Part shown: piece by piece, positions 8,740-16,750 of the stretch | Position numbering within the stretch: position 1 is the stretch's first letter | How the letters are laid out: each line of letters starts with the position of its first letter | Assembly (NCBI GenBank): GCA_903847405.1 | Contig: CAINDP010000065.1 | Coordinates: forward strand, 1-59,922 | Direction of reading: 5' to 3' | DNA: 59,922 bases | Source: an uncultured Myxococcales bacterium | GTDB lineage: Bacteria > Myxococcota_A > UBA9042 > DTJE01 | The notes under the pieces: generated by a model | What the model was told of the DNA's origin: nothing | What the model saw: the letters and a program-made list of their open reading frames with translations, nothing else | The model's database searches: none | Made by a program: the position numbers and the translations under genes

Positions 8740-9716
8740 AGAAGGGGACGCGGGCGCACAGCCACGGGTGGCTGGTGGGAATCGCGGGGCTGGTCGTCGG
8801 AATCGCCTTGATGGTGTGGTTCCCGAAACTGGAGGCCGTCGCCGGGGTGCTGCTGCTGGTCGCCCTGTTCCACCTGGTGGGCATCGCGATCGTGTTCGGG
8901 TCCGTGTACTCGTTTGCGCCCGAACGGTTCGGCCGCCTCATGGAACGCTTCCGCCGGCGGGCCCCGGACGCCGCCGGCTTCGATTTCGGCTGGTCCTGGG
9001 GCGCGATCAACGGACCGTGGCTGGCGGCGGTGGCGTTCCTGACCATCGCCTTCGGCCTGCAGTTGGAGTGGCCCGGACTGTGGCCGGCGTGGTTCCTGGT
9101 GGCGCTCCTCGGGGTGAACAGCTTCATCGGCGGGCTGCTGCTGCGCAGTTCGAAAACCGAGGGCCTCGCCTCGCTGCCCCTGGTCGACCTGCTCCGGTCG
9201 GACGAGGACCTGGTTCTGGACGCGGGATGTGGCGGCGGGCGGACCACCCTGGAACTGTCGAAGGTGCTGGGTGGTGGCAGCGTCGTCGCGTTCGACCGGT
9301 TCGACGCCTACTACATCGACGGCGGAGGCCGCACGCTGCTGGAGCGGAACCTGCGCATCGCGGGCCTCGGCGCGCGGGTGCAGATCCAGCAGGGCGATCT
9401 GACGACGCTGCCGTTCGCCGACGCCCACTTCGACAGCGCGGTCAGCGCCCACGTCATCGACCACCTCAAGCAGCACAAGAAGGCCGCGCTGACCGAAATC
9501 CGTCGCGTGCTGAAGCCCGGCGGCCGCTTCCTGATGGTCGTCTGGGTCCCGGGCTGGGCCACGTTCTCCCTGGCGAACGTCTTCTGCTTTCTGCTGACGT
9601 CGAAGGCGGGCTGGCGGCGGATCACCCGCGACGTCGGGTTCACGATCCGGGACGAGGGAACCTTCAACGGCATGTGGTTCGCCGTTCTGGAGCGGCCTGA
9701 AGGGGACGGCGCATGA
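8736..9716 (+). CDS. Membrane-anchored class I SAM-dependent methyltransferase
   Basis: 326 residues. The first about 140 hold four hydrophobic segments (about 12-28, 33-55, 93-110, 117-137), and the C-terminal half is a class I methyltransferase: motif I VLDAGCGGG at about 160-168, an acidic residue at the end of the second strand (VVAFDRFD), GDLTTLPFADAHFD as motif II/III, and EIRRVLKPGGRFLMVVW typical of the UbiE/COQ5-like fold. It overlaps both neighbours by ATGA. The four-helix anchor before the catalytic domain suggests a membrane-embedded or hydrophobic substrate. The substrate is unknown. Confidence 0.88.
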   Translation: MKKGTRAHSHGWLVGIAGLVVGIALMVWFPKLEAVAGVLLLVALFHLVGIAIVFGSVYSFAPERFGRLMERFRRRAPDAAGFDFGWSWGAINGPWLAAVAFLTIAFGLQLEWPGLWPAWFLVALLGVNSFIGGLLLRSSKTEGLASLPLVDLLRSDEDLVLDAGCGGGRTTLELSKVLGGGSVVAFDRFDAYYIDGGGRTLLERNLRIAGLGARVQIQQGDLTTLPFADAHFDSAVSAHVIDHLKQHKKAALTEIRRVLKPGGRFLMVVWVPGWATFSLANVFCFLLTSKAGWRRITRDVGFTIRDEGTFNGMWFAVLERPEGDGA

Positions 9717-10744
9717 CGCGGTTGACGACCCGGCCCGTGGCGTGGTGCATCGTTTCGGCCGTGCTGTTCGGGGCCGCGACTCCTGCCGCGAAACTGCTGC
9801 TGGGACCGCTGTCGCCGGTGCTGCTGGCCGGCCTGCTGTACCTGGGCGCGGCGCTGGCGGTGCTGCCGGCGGCCCTTCGGAACCGCCCGGCACGCCTGGA
9901 CCGCAGGAACGTCCTGCGCCTGTCCGGCGCCGTGGTGGCCGGGGGAGTCCTGGCGCCGGTGCTGCTGATGCTGGGCCTGTCGAAGGCCCCCGCGTCCTCG
10001 GTGGCGCTGTGGCTGAATTTCGAACCGGTCGCGACGGCCGTGCTGGCCTGGGCGATCTTCCACGAGCATGTCGGCCGGTGGACCTGGGCCGGTGCCGCCC
10101 TGGTCCTGGTCGCAGGGACAACCCTCGCGGCGCCCTCGGGGTTCCAGGCAGGCGTTCCCGCGCTGCTGGTCGCGGCGGCGTGCTTCTGCTGGGCCATCGA
10201 CAACAACCTGACCGCGACGATCGACGGCTTCACGCCGGCGCAGTCCACGCTGGCGAAGGGGCTGGTCGCCGGGGCCGTCAACATCGCCCTGGGCCTGCTG
10301 CTGGGGGATGGCGGCCTGCCGCTGGGGGCGGTTGGCGGCGCCCTGGCCGTCGGCGCGGTCGGGTACGGGCTGTCCCTGGTCCTCTACGTCGGCGGTGCCC
10401 AGCAGTTGGGGGCGACCCGATCGCAGATGCTGTTCGCCACGGCCCCGTTCTTCGGCGCGGTGGTGGCGTGGACGGTCCTGGGGGAGCCCCTGACGGGATG
10501 GCAGGTTGCCGGCGGCCTGGGGATGCTGGCGGCGCTGCTGCTGGCGGCCGCCGATCGGCACGGGCATCGGCATCGCCACGATCCGGTGGCCCACGTCCAC
10601 GCCCATCGGCACGACGATGGCCACCACGAACACGGGCATGCCGACGTGCCGCCCGGCGCCTGGCACACCCACGAGCACCTGCACGCGCCCGTGATCCACG
10701 AGCATCCGCACCAGCCGGATTTGCACCACCGGCATGAGCATTGA
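9713..10744 (+). CDS. EamA/DMT-family transporter with His-rich C-terminal tail
   Basis: 343 residues. The first about 280 form a ten-helix drug/metabolite transporter with two EamA halves; ATPAAKLLLGPLSPVLLAGL and the WLNFEPVATAVLAW segment are typical. The last about 60 residues are an extremely His-rich hydrophilic tail (repeats of HxH and HxHRH), likely cytoplasmic and able to bind divalent metals such as Ni, Co or Zn. A similar tail is known on a subset of EamA proteins. It is the third gene of the tetR operon, overlapping the methyltransferase by four bases. Export of a metabolite or metal complex is inferred; the direction and cargo cannot be read. Confidence 0.88.
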   Translation: MTRLTTRPVAWCIVSAVLFGAATPAAKLLLGPLSPVLLAGLLYLGAALAVLPAALRNRPARLDRRNVLRLSGAVVAGGVLAPVLLMLGLSKAPASSVALWLNFEPVATAVLAWAIFHEHVGRWTWAGAALVLVAGTTLAAPSGFQAGVPALLVAAACFCWAIDNNLTATIDGFTPAQSTLAKGLVAGAVNIALGLLLGDGGLPLGAVGGALAVGAVGYGLSLVLYVGGAQQLGATRSQMLFATAPFFGAVVAWTVLGEPLTGWQVAGGLGMLAALLLAAADRHGHRHRHDPVAHVHAHRHDDGHHEHGHADVPPGAWHTHEHLHAPVIHEHPHQPDLHHRHEH

Positions 10745-10845
10745 ACAGCCCCGTCTACACCCCCACGCTTGACCGGGCCGGAGCCGCTGGCCATACTTCG
10801 CGCCGCGGCGTGCAAGGCGCTTTCATTCAAATCATCGGTGGCAAT

Positions 10846-12555
10846 ATGTTGAAGATCGGTTGTGCGCGGACGGACATCACGGTGTTTGAGCCCGGCATGG
10901 GTCTGCTGGGCTGGGCATACCGCCACAACGTGGTGACCGGCGTGGCGATGCCGCTGTGCGCCCGGGCCTTCGTGCTGGAGCAGCAGGACGGCGGCCGGGT
11001 GGCCATCGTCGTCGCCGAGGTCGGCTTCATCACCCAGGGCCTGCGACAGGCGGTCGTCGACGAACTGGAACGGCGGCCCGCGCTGGGCCTGTCCGACGAG
11101 CGGATCATGCTGACCGCCACGCACACCCACAGCGGTCCCTCGGGCTTTTCGCACGTCATGTTCTACAGCGCCACCAGCCCCGGGTACTCTGCGAAGGTGT
11201 TCGGGGGACTGGTCCAGGGAATCGTTTCGGCCGTCGAGCAGGCCGTCACGGCGCTGGTGCCCGGGCGGGTCGGTCTGAAGTCCGGACGGATCCCGCTGTC
11301 CGAGCCCGTGGCGTTCAACCGGGCCATCCGTTCGTACGAGTCCAATCACGACGTGGTCGAGCGGACCGGGATCGACCACTCGCCCGCCGCCATCGATCGC
11401 GAAATGACCGTCCTGCGTTTCGACGACGCGTCCGGCAGGCCCCTGGGCATGATTTCCTGGTTCGGCGTCCACGGCACCAGCGTCCACCGCGAAAACCTGC
11501 TGCTGCATCCCGACAACAAGGGCATGGCCGCCGCCTGGTTCGAGCGCTATGCCCGCGAGGGGCTGGGCGTACCCGGGTTCGTCGCCGCCTTCGCCCAGTC
11601 GCCCTGCGGCGACGTGACGCCGAACCGCAACTTCTCGCTGCGCCGCGGGCTGACGATCGGCGAGCACAAGGATGACTTCGAATCGGCGCGCCGGAACGGC
11701 GAAATCCAGGCACGGTTCGCCCGGCAACTGTTCGATTCGGTCCTGCCCGGCGACGCCCTCGCACCCCGCCTGGACGCGGCGCTGCTGACCGCCGACTTCG
11801 CGAACCTCGCGGTGGATCCCGCGTTTGCCGACGGCCGGCCCGGGCGCCACACGTCCCCGGCGGTGGTGGGCCTGCGCATGATCTTCGGCACCAGCGAAGG
11901 CCCTGGGCTGCCCTACGTGTTCGCTCCGCTGGTCGAGTCGGCGTCGCGGGCCAGCGCGCGGTTGGTGGCACTGGCCAAGGCGCTCGGCGACGATTCGCAG
12001 GCTCCGAAGCTGCCCCTGTTCGAGGCCGGCCTGGGGACGAAGGGCAAGGCGCTGGGCTTCTACCCGATGAACCGCCCCTTCCCGATCCCCGATGATGCCG
12101 ACCCGACCGTGGGCTTCCTGAACCGCAGCCTCGCCAGCGGCGCCGTGGACGAGCGCCCGTGGGTTCCGCAGGTACTGCCGGCGCAGATCATCGTCATCGG
12201 CGGGTTCGCCATCGCCGCGACCGCCGGCGAGTTGACCACCGTCGCAGGTCGCCGGTTGCGTGCCGGGTTGCTGGACCGCCTGAAGGGCCGCGGCGTGCGC
12301 CACATCGTGTCGATGCCCTACAGCAACACGTACTCCGGGTACATCACCACCCCGGAAGAGTACCAGTGCCAGGGCTACGAGGGGGGGCACACGCTGTTCG
12401 GCCGCTGGACCCTGGGGGGGCACCGCACGCTGTTCGACCGGGTGGCTGCAAGGCTGCTGGTCGAACCCGCCGATCGCGGCAGCGACCGGGGCCCCGTTCC
12501 GCCCCGTGCCGATCCCGCCTTGCTGCGGCGCTGGGCCTACGTCCCGCGGCCCTGA
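10846..12555 (+). CDS. Neutral/alkaline ceramidase-like amidase, no signal peptide
   Basis: 569 residues of the neutral ceramidase N-terminal domain family (PF04734). Zinc-site motifs are present: THTHSGP (His93, His95), WFGVHGTSVH (His209) followed by HPDNKG, AGELTTVAGRRL (the family's Glu) and the Tyr-rich YSNTYSGYITTPEEY. The segment that carries the family's nucleophilic Ser in GDVSPN reads CGDVTPN here, placing Thr258 at that position. The ATG at 10846 has only a weak GGTGG upstream, but it coincides with the conserved family start; upstream codons are not conserved-looking. It lacks both a signal peptide and the C-terminal immunoglobulin-like domain of secreted ceramidases, so it may act in the cytoplasm on a small amide or N-acyl lipid. 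Ceramidase activity is not proven by sequence. Confidence 0.82.
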   Translation: MLKIGCARTDITVFEPGMGLLGWAYRHNVVTGVAMPLCARAFVLEQQDGGRVAIVVAEVGFITQGLRQAVVDELERRPALGLSDERIMLTATHTHSGPSGFSHVMFYSATSPGYSAKVFGGLVQGIVSAVEQAVTALVPGRVGLKSGRIPLSEPVAFNRAIRSYESNHDVVERTGIDHSPAAIDREMTVLRFDDASGRPLGMISWFGVHGTSVHRENLLLHPDNKGMAAAWFERYAREGLGVPGFVAAFAQSPCGDVTPNRNFSLRRGLTIGEHKDDFESARRNGEIQARFARQLFDSVLPGDALAPRLDAALLTADFANLAVDPAFADGRPGRHTSPAVVGLRMIFGTSEGPGLPYVFAPLVESASRASARLVALAKALGDDSQAPKLPLFEAGLGTKGKALGFYPMNRPFPIPDDADPTVGFLNRSLASGAVDERPWVPQVLPAQIIVIGGFAIAATAGELTTVAGRRLRAGLLDRLKGRGVRHIVSMPYSNTYSGYITTPEEYQCQGYEGGHTLFGRWTLGGHRTLFDRVAARLLVEPADRGSDRGPVPPRADPALLRRWAYVPRP

Positions 12556-12580
12556 CGGGGGCGGGGAGCGCCCCGGGAGC

Positions 12581-12955
12581 CTACGGAGCGGCGGCACCTG
12601 CGCGCATCGTGGTCGCGGGATGCCAGCAACGGGAACCGGTGCACGCAACCCCCCAACGCCAGGCGATCCCCTCCATCTCGTCGGCCTCGGCGAGCCCCGA
12701 TTCCCAGATCCGATGGAACACGCCGGACCGCGCCCAGCGCAGGTAATAGCGGTGCAGAGTGGATCCCGAGCCGTACGCCACGTTTACTTCCTTCCAGGGA
12801 CAGCCGGTCTTGAGGACGTGGAGGATCCCCGACAGGATCCTCCGGGGATCCACGGGGGGGCGCCCGACCCGACGCGAAGGGGGTTCGTCGCTGATGAGCG
12901 GGCGCACGCTATCCCAAAAGGCTGTCGAAACCAACCGTAATTGCTGTGTAGACAC
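12581..12955 (-). pseudogene. IS5-family transposase N-terminal remnant
   Basis: The first about 100 residues match the N-terminal domain (DUF4096) of IS5/IS427-group transposases: GRPPVDPRRILSGILHVLKTGCPW, then LHRYYLRWARSGVF and DEMEGIAWRW. After that Trp the family sequence normally continues into the DDE catalytic part; here it switches to unrelated residues and stops near the 3' end of the ceramidase gene. No DDE domain and no second frame is present, so the element is a dead 5' fragment (about 12650-12955). The start is GTG. I see no convincing terminal inverted repeats. Confidence 0.8.
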
Positions 12956-13161
12956 AGACCCCCTTGCGGTCGCCGGGACGGGGGGACTTTATCCTGCCTA
13001 CAAAACATGTCAAGAATTTTGGGATGGACCCCTAAAGTTCCGTTCGGCGGATGCCGAAGGCGTACGCGGAGGGGTCTGTCGGGTTGGCGGCGTGGCGGTG
13101 CCCGGTTCCGGGCCTGGCGTCGGTCAAAGGCTCCCCAGGGGCCCGTAGTCGGAGGTGTCCC

Positions 13162-14208
13162 ATGTTCCGAAGCGTTGCGTGTACCTCGTTCCTGTTCGTG
13201 GTTCCGTTCCTCGTCGCATGCGGCCCGGGTGCCGCGGATCCGCAGAGCAGCCAGGCGGTTTCGGCAATCAGCTTTGGCGACCAGACGTTCCAGGTGCCGC
13301 CGGGCACGGTGGTGGGCTGCCAGGTGGCCTATTGCCTCCAGGGGAGCGGTTGCCAGGCCTGCACCGGGGCGACGGGCGGTTGTGCGTGGTACGCGGCATG
13401 CGTGGCGCCCGCGGAAACCGTGATGGGCGCCGGCGAACTGTGCAGCGCGGACGGGTGCATCCCGAACGGCTGCTTCCCTGCGTACTGCACGGCCGCGGGC
13501 CTGTGCACGGTCTGTGACGACGGGGATCCGACCACGGTGGACGAGTGCTCCGGTGATCCAGCGAACCCCTGCAGCCACGTTCCGACCGCAGGGCCGGACG
13601 CCGTCGGCGGGACGGATGCCGGCGAACCTGCGCCGCTGGACGCCGTGATCGTGGCCGACCTGCCCTCCGGAAGCGACCCGTCCGCGACGGTCGACGCCCG
13701 CCCGACCTTCGACGTGCCCCGCACGCCGGATGCGGGCGCTGTCGAGGACGTGCCGTCGGTACCCGACGCCGTTGCGCCGGACGATCCGGGGCAGAAGGGC
13801 GACGAGGGTTCCGGGCCGGACTGCGTCGAGGAATGCGTGCAGAAGTGCCAGACCGACGACCAGGATTGCGAGAAGTACACGTCGGACACCCACCGGTTCC
13901 CGCTGCTGCCTCCCGGCTGGATGAAGGCCAAGAAACTGCACTGCGACAACGGGCTGCACAAGGGCTGGCTGAAGGGGCTCCACCAGGGATGGGGCAAGAT
14001 GTTCTGCACGACCGGCGAAACCCCGGACGACGAAGAACCCGCCCCCGAGTTGACGTGCGAGGAAGTCTGCAAGACCACCTGCGACGGCGACGACGACAGG
14101 GAGGACCACGACGGGGAGGACCACGACGGGAAGGACGATGACAAGGGGTGCGACCACGACTGTGGCAAGCACCACAAGCACCACGGCCACGGTCATTCGC
14201 ACTTCTAG
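13162..14208 (+). CDS. Cys-rich lipoprotein with His/Asp-rich tail
   Basis: 348 residues; lipobox VAC at Cys20 followed by GPG. Residues about 45-135 are Cys-rich with CDDGDPTTVDEC, a short form of the CDDGD repeat. An Asp/Pro/Val linker (about 140-215) and a Cys/Lys section follow. The last about 45 residues alternate Asp/Glu/Gly with His (EDHDGEDHDGK and KHHKHHGHGHSH), a probable metal-binding tail. The ATG is well supported by GGAGGTGTCCC. The 206 bases upstream hold the IS remnant's 5' side and no clear promoter. No enzyme domain is recognised; a metal-sequestering surface lipoprotein is inference. Confidence 0.8.
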   Translation: MFRSVACTSFLFVVPFLVACGPGAADPQSSQAVSAISFGDQTFQVPPGTVVGCQVAYCLQGSGCQACTGATGGCAWYAACVAPAETVMGAGELCSADGCIPNGCFPAYCTAAGLCTVCDDGDPTTVDECSGDPANPCSHVPTAGPDAVGGTDAGEPAPLDAVIVADLPSGSDPSATVDARPTFDVPRTPDAGAVEDVPSVPDAVAPDDPGQKGDEGSGPDCVEECVQKCQTDDQDCEKYTSDTHRFPLLPPGWMKAKKLHCDNGLHKGWLKGLHQGWGKMFCTTGETPDDEEPAPELTCEEVCKTTCDGDDDREDHDGEDHDGKDDDKGCDHDCGKHHKHHGHGHSHF

Positions 14209-14383
14209 CATCCGATCCGCATTTCCATCAGACTGAGCGATACCGACCAGAACGATGCGGTCCGCCGTCCGCAGGCGAAAGGTTGGAATACCCCGAATAT
14301 CCTGACGAATGGTCCAACTGCATAGGATGGCCCGGAACCTGCAATTACCCCCCATGGAGACCAGCTCCAACGGGGAAGGAACC

Positions 14384-14584
14384 ATGCGATACACTGCAAC
14401 AGCCCAAGTGCCGACGCGTCTGGACGACACCTTCTACTGCCGCAGTCGCCGATGCGGCGTGACGCTCGAAAAATGCCTCGACGGCTTCCTGGAGGCGAAC
14501 GCGATGGAGCGGCTGCGCAGCGCCTGCTTCCGCTGCCCCCTGGGACGCTGCAACCGCGAAACCTACGCGGACGGCGGGGACTAG
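14384..14584 (+). CDS. Six-Cys small protein (66 residues)
   Basis: Small soluble protein with a strong ribosome site (GGGGAAGGAACC) at ATG 14384; a longer frame from 14309 adds residues without such support. Six Cys occur as two clusters: CX4CX6C in YCRSRRCGVTLEKC, and CX2CX4C in CFRCPLGRC. This could bind one or two zinc ions. It has no signal peptide or membrane segment. It stands alone between a lipoprotein gene and the convergent minus-strand sigma-factor operon. I recognise no named family. Confidence 0.68.
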   Translation: MRYTATAQVPTRLDDTFYCRSRRCGVTLEKCLDGFLEANAMERLRSACFRCPLGRCNRETYADGGD

Positions 14585-14594
14585 GGGCGCGTCG

Positions 14595-16697
14595 CTAGAA
14601 CGGCGTGGGGTAGTTCGGGATCACGACGATCGCGCCTGTGGCGGCGTTTTCGTGCGGGACGAAGCCGCCCCCTGCTTCGGGCCCACAGACCTCGCCCACG
14701 TCCCACATGTCGCCCGTGTGCAGGCCGACGATGCTGGTGACTTCGTGGATCAGCACGTTGGAGTCCCAGATCTGGACGCTGGGGTAGGAACTGCCGAACC
14801 CGTGACCGTCGAAGTAGTGGACGCCGATGCGGTAGCAGAGTTTCGGGTCGGGCACACCCAGCGTCACGATTTCCGGGCCGCCGCCGTCGGTGTCGTCCCG
14901 GTCCAGGGTGGGTTCGTAGGGTACGCCCTGTTCATGAACGTCCCATGCTGTCGGGTGGGGGTTCATCCAGTAGGTGTCGTACACCTCGTCAAAGTATCCG
15001 TAGGGGCCGCCGGTCAGCGGATCGACGGGCGTCCCGCTGGCCTTCGGGTGCACGAAGTGGAGGTCCATGTCCGAGCCGCAGTCCTTCCCGACCTGGCACG
15101 AGTCCGTTTGATCCGGGTCGGCCGGAGTGTTCCACGTCACCACGATCATCCACCCGGTCGGGGCCTCGGCGCGGAGGGTATGCTGGCACGTCGCGACGCG
15201 GCCTCCCAGGTTTTCCACCGCCAGGCGGAACATGTGTTCCCCGGCCATGAGGGGCTTGAACGACACGTCCGGGCTCCCGACATCCGGGGCGAACGCCTGG
15301 TCGGCAATCACGGGTTGCTGGACCGACCACGTCCATCTCGCTAGGGCGCCGCCGACGGTCGCGTCGTAGCTCTGATCCGCCAGGCTCAGTTCCGTCAGCA
15401 CCGGGACGGCACCGCCCTCCGCGATCGGCGTACCGTTTGACAGGATCAGGAAGTCGCACACCGGATCCCTCAATTCCCCGCCCCGCCCGATCAGTTCAAT
15501 GCGCAGCGGCGAGGAGGGTGCATCGCTGTCCACCAGAAGGATGTTCGAGGCCCGGCTTTCGGGCAGGGCGGGAACGAAGGACACCAACACCGTCCAGGAC
15601 GCGTCGGGGGCCAGTACCAGCGGGTTTTCGGCGGACACCTCGCGGAATGCTTCCACGGCGAACCGGGTGTCCGTGGGATCCTCCAGGCGCAGACCGGTGA
15701 TCCGGGTCGGGGTGTCCAGGGCGCAACTCCGGATTTCCGCCTCGACAGCCCCCGCTTTGCCCAGGGGCACGAATCCGATTTCGATCGGGGTGGGGAGCAC
15801 CACGATGCAGGGGCCGTCGCGATTCGCGACCAGGGTGACGACCAGTGCGTCCGGGTCCGTCGAGTGGAAGGTCAGCCGGGCGATGGCGACGTCCGCGCTG
15901 CCGGCCGTGAAGCGAACCGGGATCGGCAGCGAACCGCCGGCCGGGACGGTCACCGTGCCGGCGCAGATCATCGACGTGTCGCCCGGGTTCGGCCCCACGG
16001 CGATGGATTCGGTCGCGCTGCCCTGCAGCCGTGCGCAGGGCCAGGTGAATCCGAACCCGGTGGCGCCGGTCGAGTCGAACGCGACCCGGTCCACGACCAC
16101 GTCGGTTCCGCCTTCGTTCCGGAGGTGCAGCATGGTTTCGACCCTGGCCCCCTGGGCGACCGGGCCCATGTCCACTTCCGTCGGCCCCTGCAGGTCGGCC
16201 GCGGTGACCGTCGGCGCGGGCCGGCAGCCGGCCTGGCCGCCCACCCGGATCGACAGGCGGACCGTTCCCCGGCCCAGGCCCTGGAAGGTTGTCAGGAGGA
16301 CGGTGTGCCGGCCGTCGGTCTTGGCCACGGCGTCCAGGATCGACAGGCGCCCGGGGCCGGAGTCGTCGTCGGTGGCGATCGGCAGCCCGCCTTCCCCCGG
16401 GCCGAACAGGTGCACCACGGTGTCCAGGGTGTCGTCGCCGGCCGTTTCCAGCCGGACCGCTTCGCCGTTCTGCAGGTCGAAGGCGAAGGCGAAGCGCTGC
16501 CCGGGCTCGGTGAAATCGACGGCGGCCTCGCCGTTCGTGCAGAAGTCGACGGGGCTGACCTCCACCGCAGCCAGTTCCTGGGCCGTGACCGTCGGGGGCG
16601 CTTCCGGCGTCTTGGCGTCCAGGTCCAGGTGGTTGCCCGGACAGCCGAGGATCAGCACCGTCGTCGACACCAGCAGCCGGATCGCGTTGCGTCCCAT
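14595..16697 (-). CDS. Multidomain lipoprotein (PPC-like, ASH-like, C-terminal YfaP-like)
   Basis: 700 residues; signal peptide with lipobox LILGC (Cys19) and a strong ribosome site (GGAGGG) before ATG. Residues about 50-150 resemble a PPC beta domain (GQRFAFAFDLQNG, DTLDTVVHLFGP). Two ASH-like choice-of-anchor beta domains follow (about 165-290 and 290-400), then an Ig/PKD-like domain to about 515. The C-terminal part (WMIVVTWNTPADPDQTD, GSDMDLHFVHP) resembles a DUF2135/YfaP-like module seen in delta-proteobacterial surface proteins. It lies 53 bases downstream of the anti-sigma gene in the same direction, probably the last gene of that operon and perhaps its regulated or sensing surface component. 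Domain borders are approximate. Confidence 0.78.
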   Translation of the reverse strand: MGRNAIRLLVSTTVLILGCPGNHLDLDAKTPEAPPTVTAQELAAVEVSPVDFCTNGEAAVDFTEPGQRFAFAFDLQNGEAVRLETAGDDTLDTVVHLFGPGEGGLPIATDDDSGPGRLSILDAVAKTDGRHTVLLTTFQGLGRGTVRLSIRVGGQAGCRPAPTVTAADLQGPTEVDMGPVAQGARVETMLHLRNEGGTDVVVDRVAFDSTGATGFGFTWPCARLQGSATESIAVGPNPGDTSMICAGTVTVPAGGSLPIPVRFTAGSADVAIARLTFHSTDPDALVVTLVANRDGPCIVVLPTPIEIGFVPLGKAGAVEAEIRSCALDTPTRITGLRLEDPTDTRFAVEAFREVSAENPLVLAPDASWTVLVSFVPALPESRASNILLVDSDAPSSPLRIELIGRGGELRDPVCDFLILSNGTPIAEGGAVPVLTELSLADQSYDATVGGALARWTWSVQQPVIADQAFAPDVGSPDVSFKPLMAGEHMFRLAVENLGGRVATCQHTLRAEAPTGWMIVVTWNTPADPDQTDSCQVGKDCGSDMDLHFVHPKASGTPVDPLTGGPYGYFDEVYDTYWMNPHPTAWDVHEQGVPYEPTLDRDDTDGGGPEIVTLGVPDPKLCYRIGVHYFDGHGFGSSYPSVQIWDSNVLIHEVTSIVGLHTGDMWDVGEVCGPEAGGGFVPHENAATGAIVVIPNYPTPF

Positions 16698-16750
16698 GGG
16701 TCCCTCCAAGTGAATCGTCCGGCCATGGGTCGCCGGACGGGGGGGCCGCG

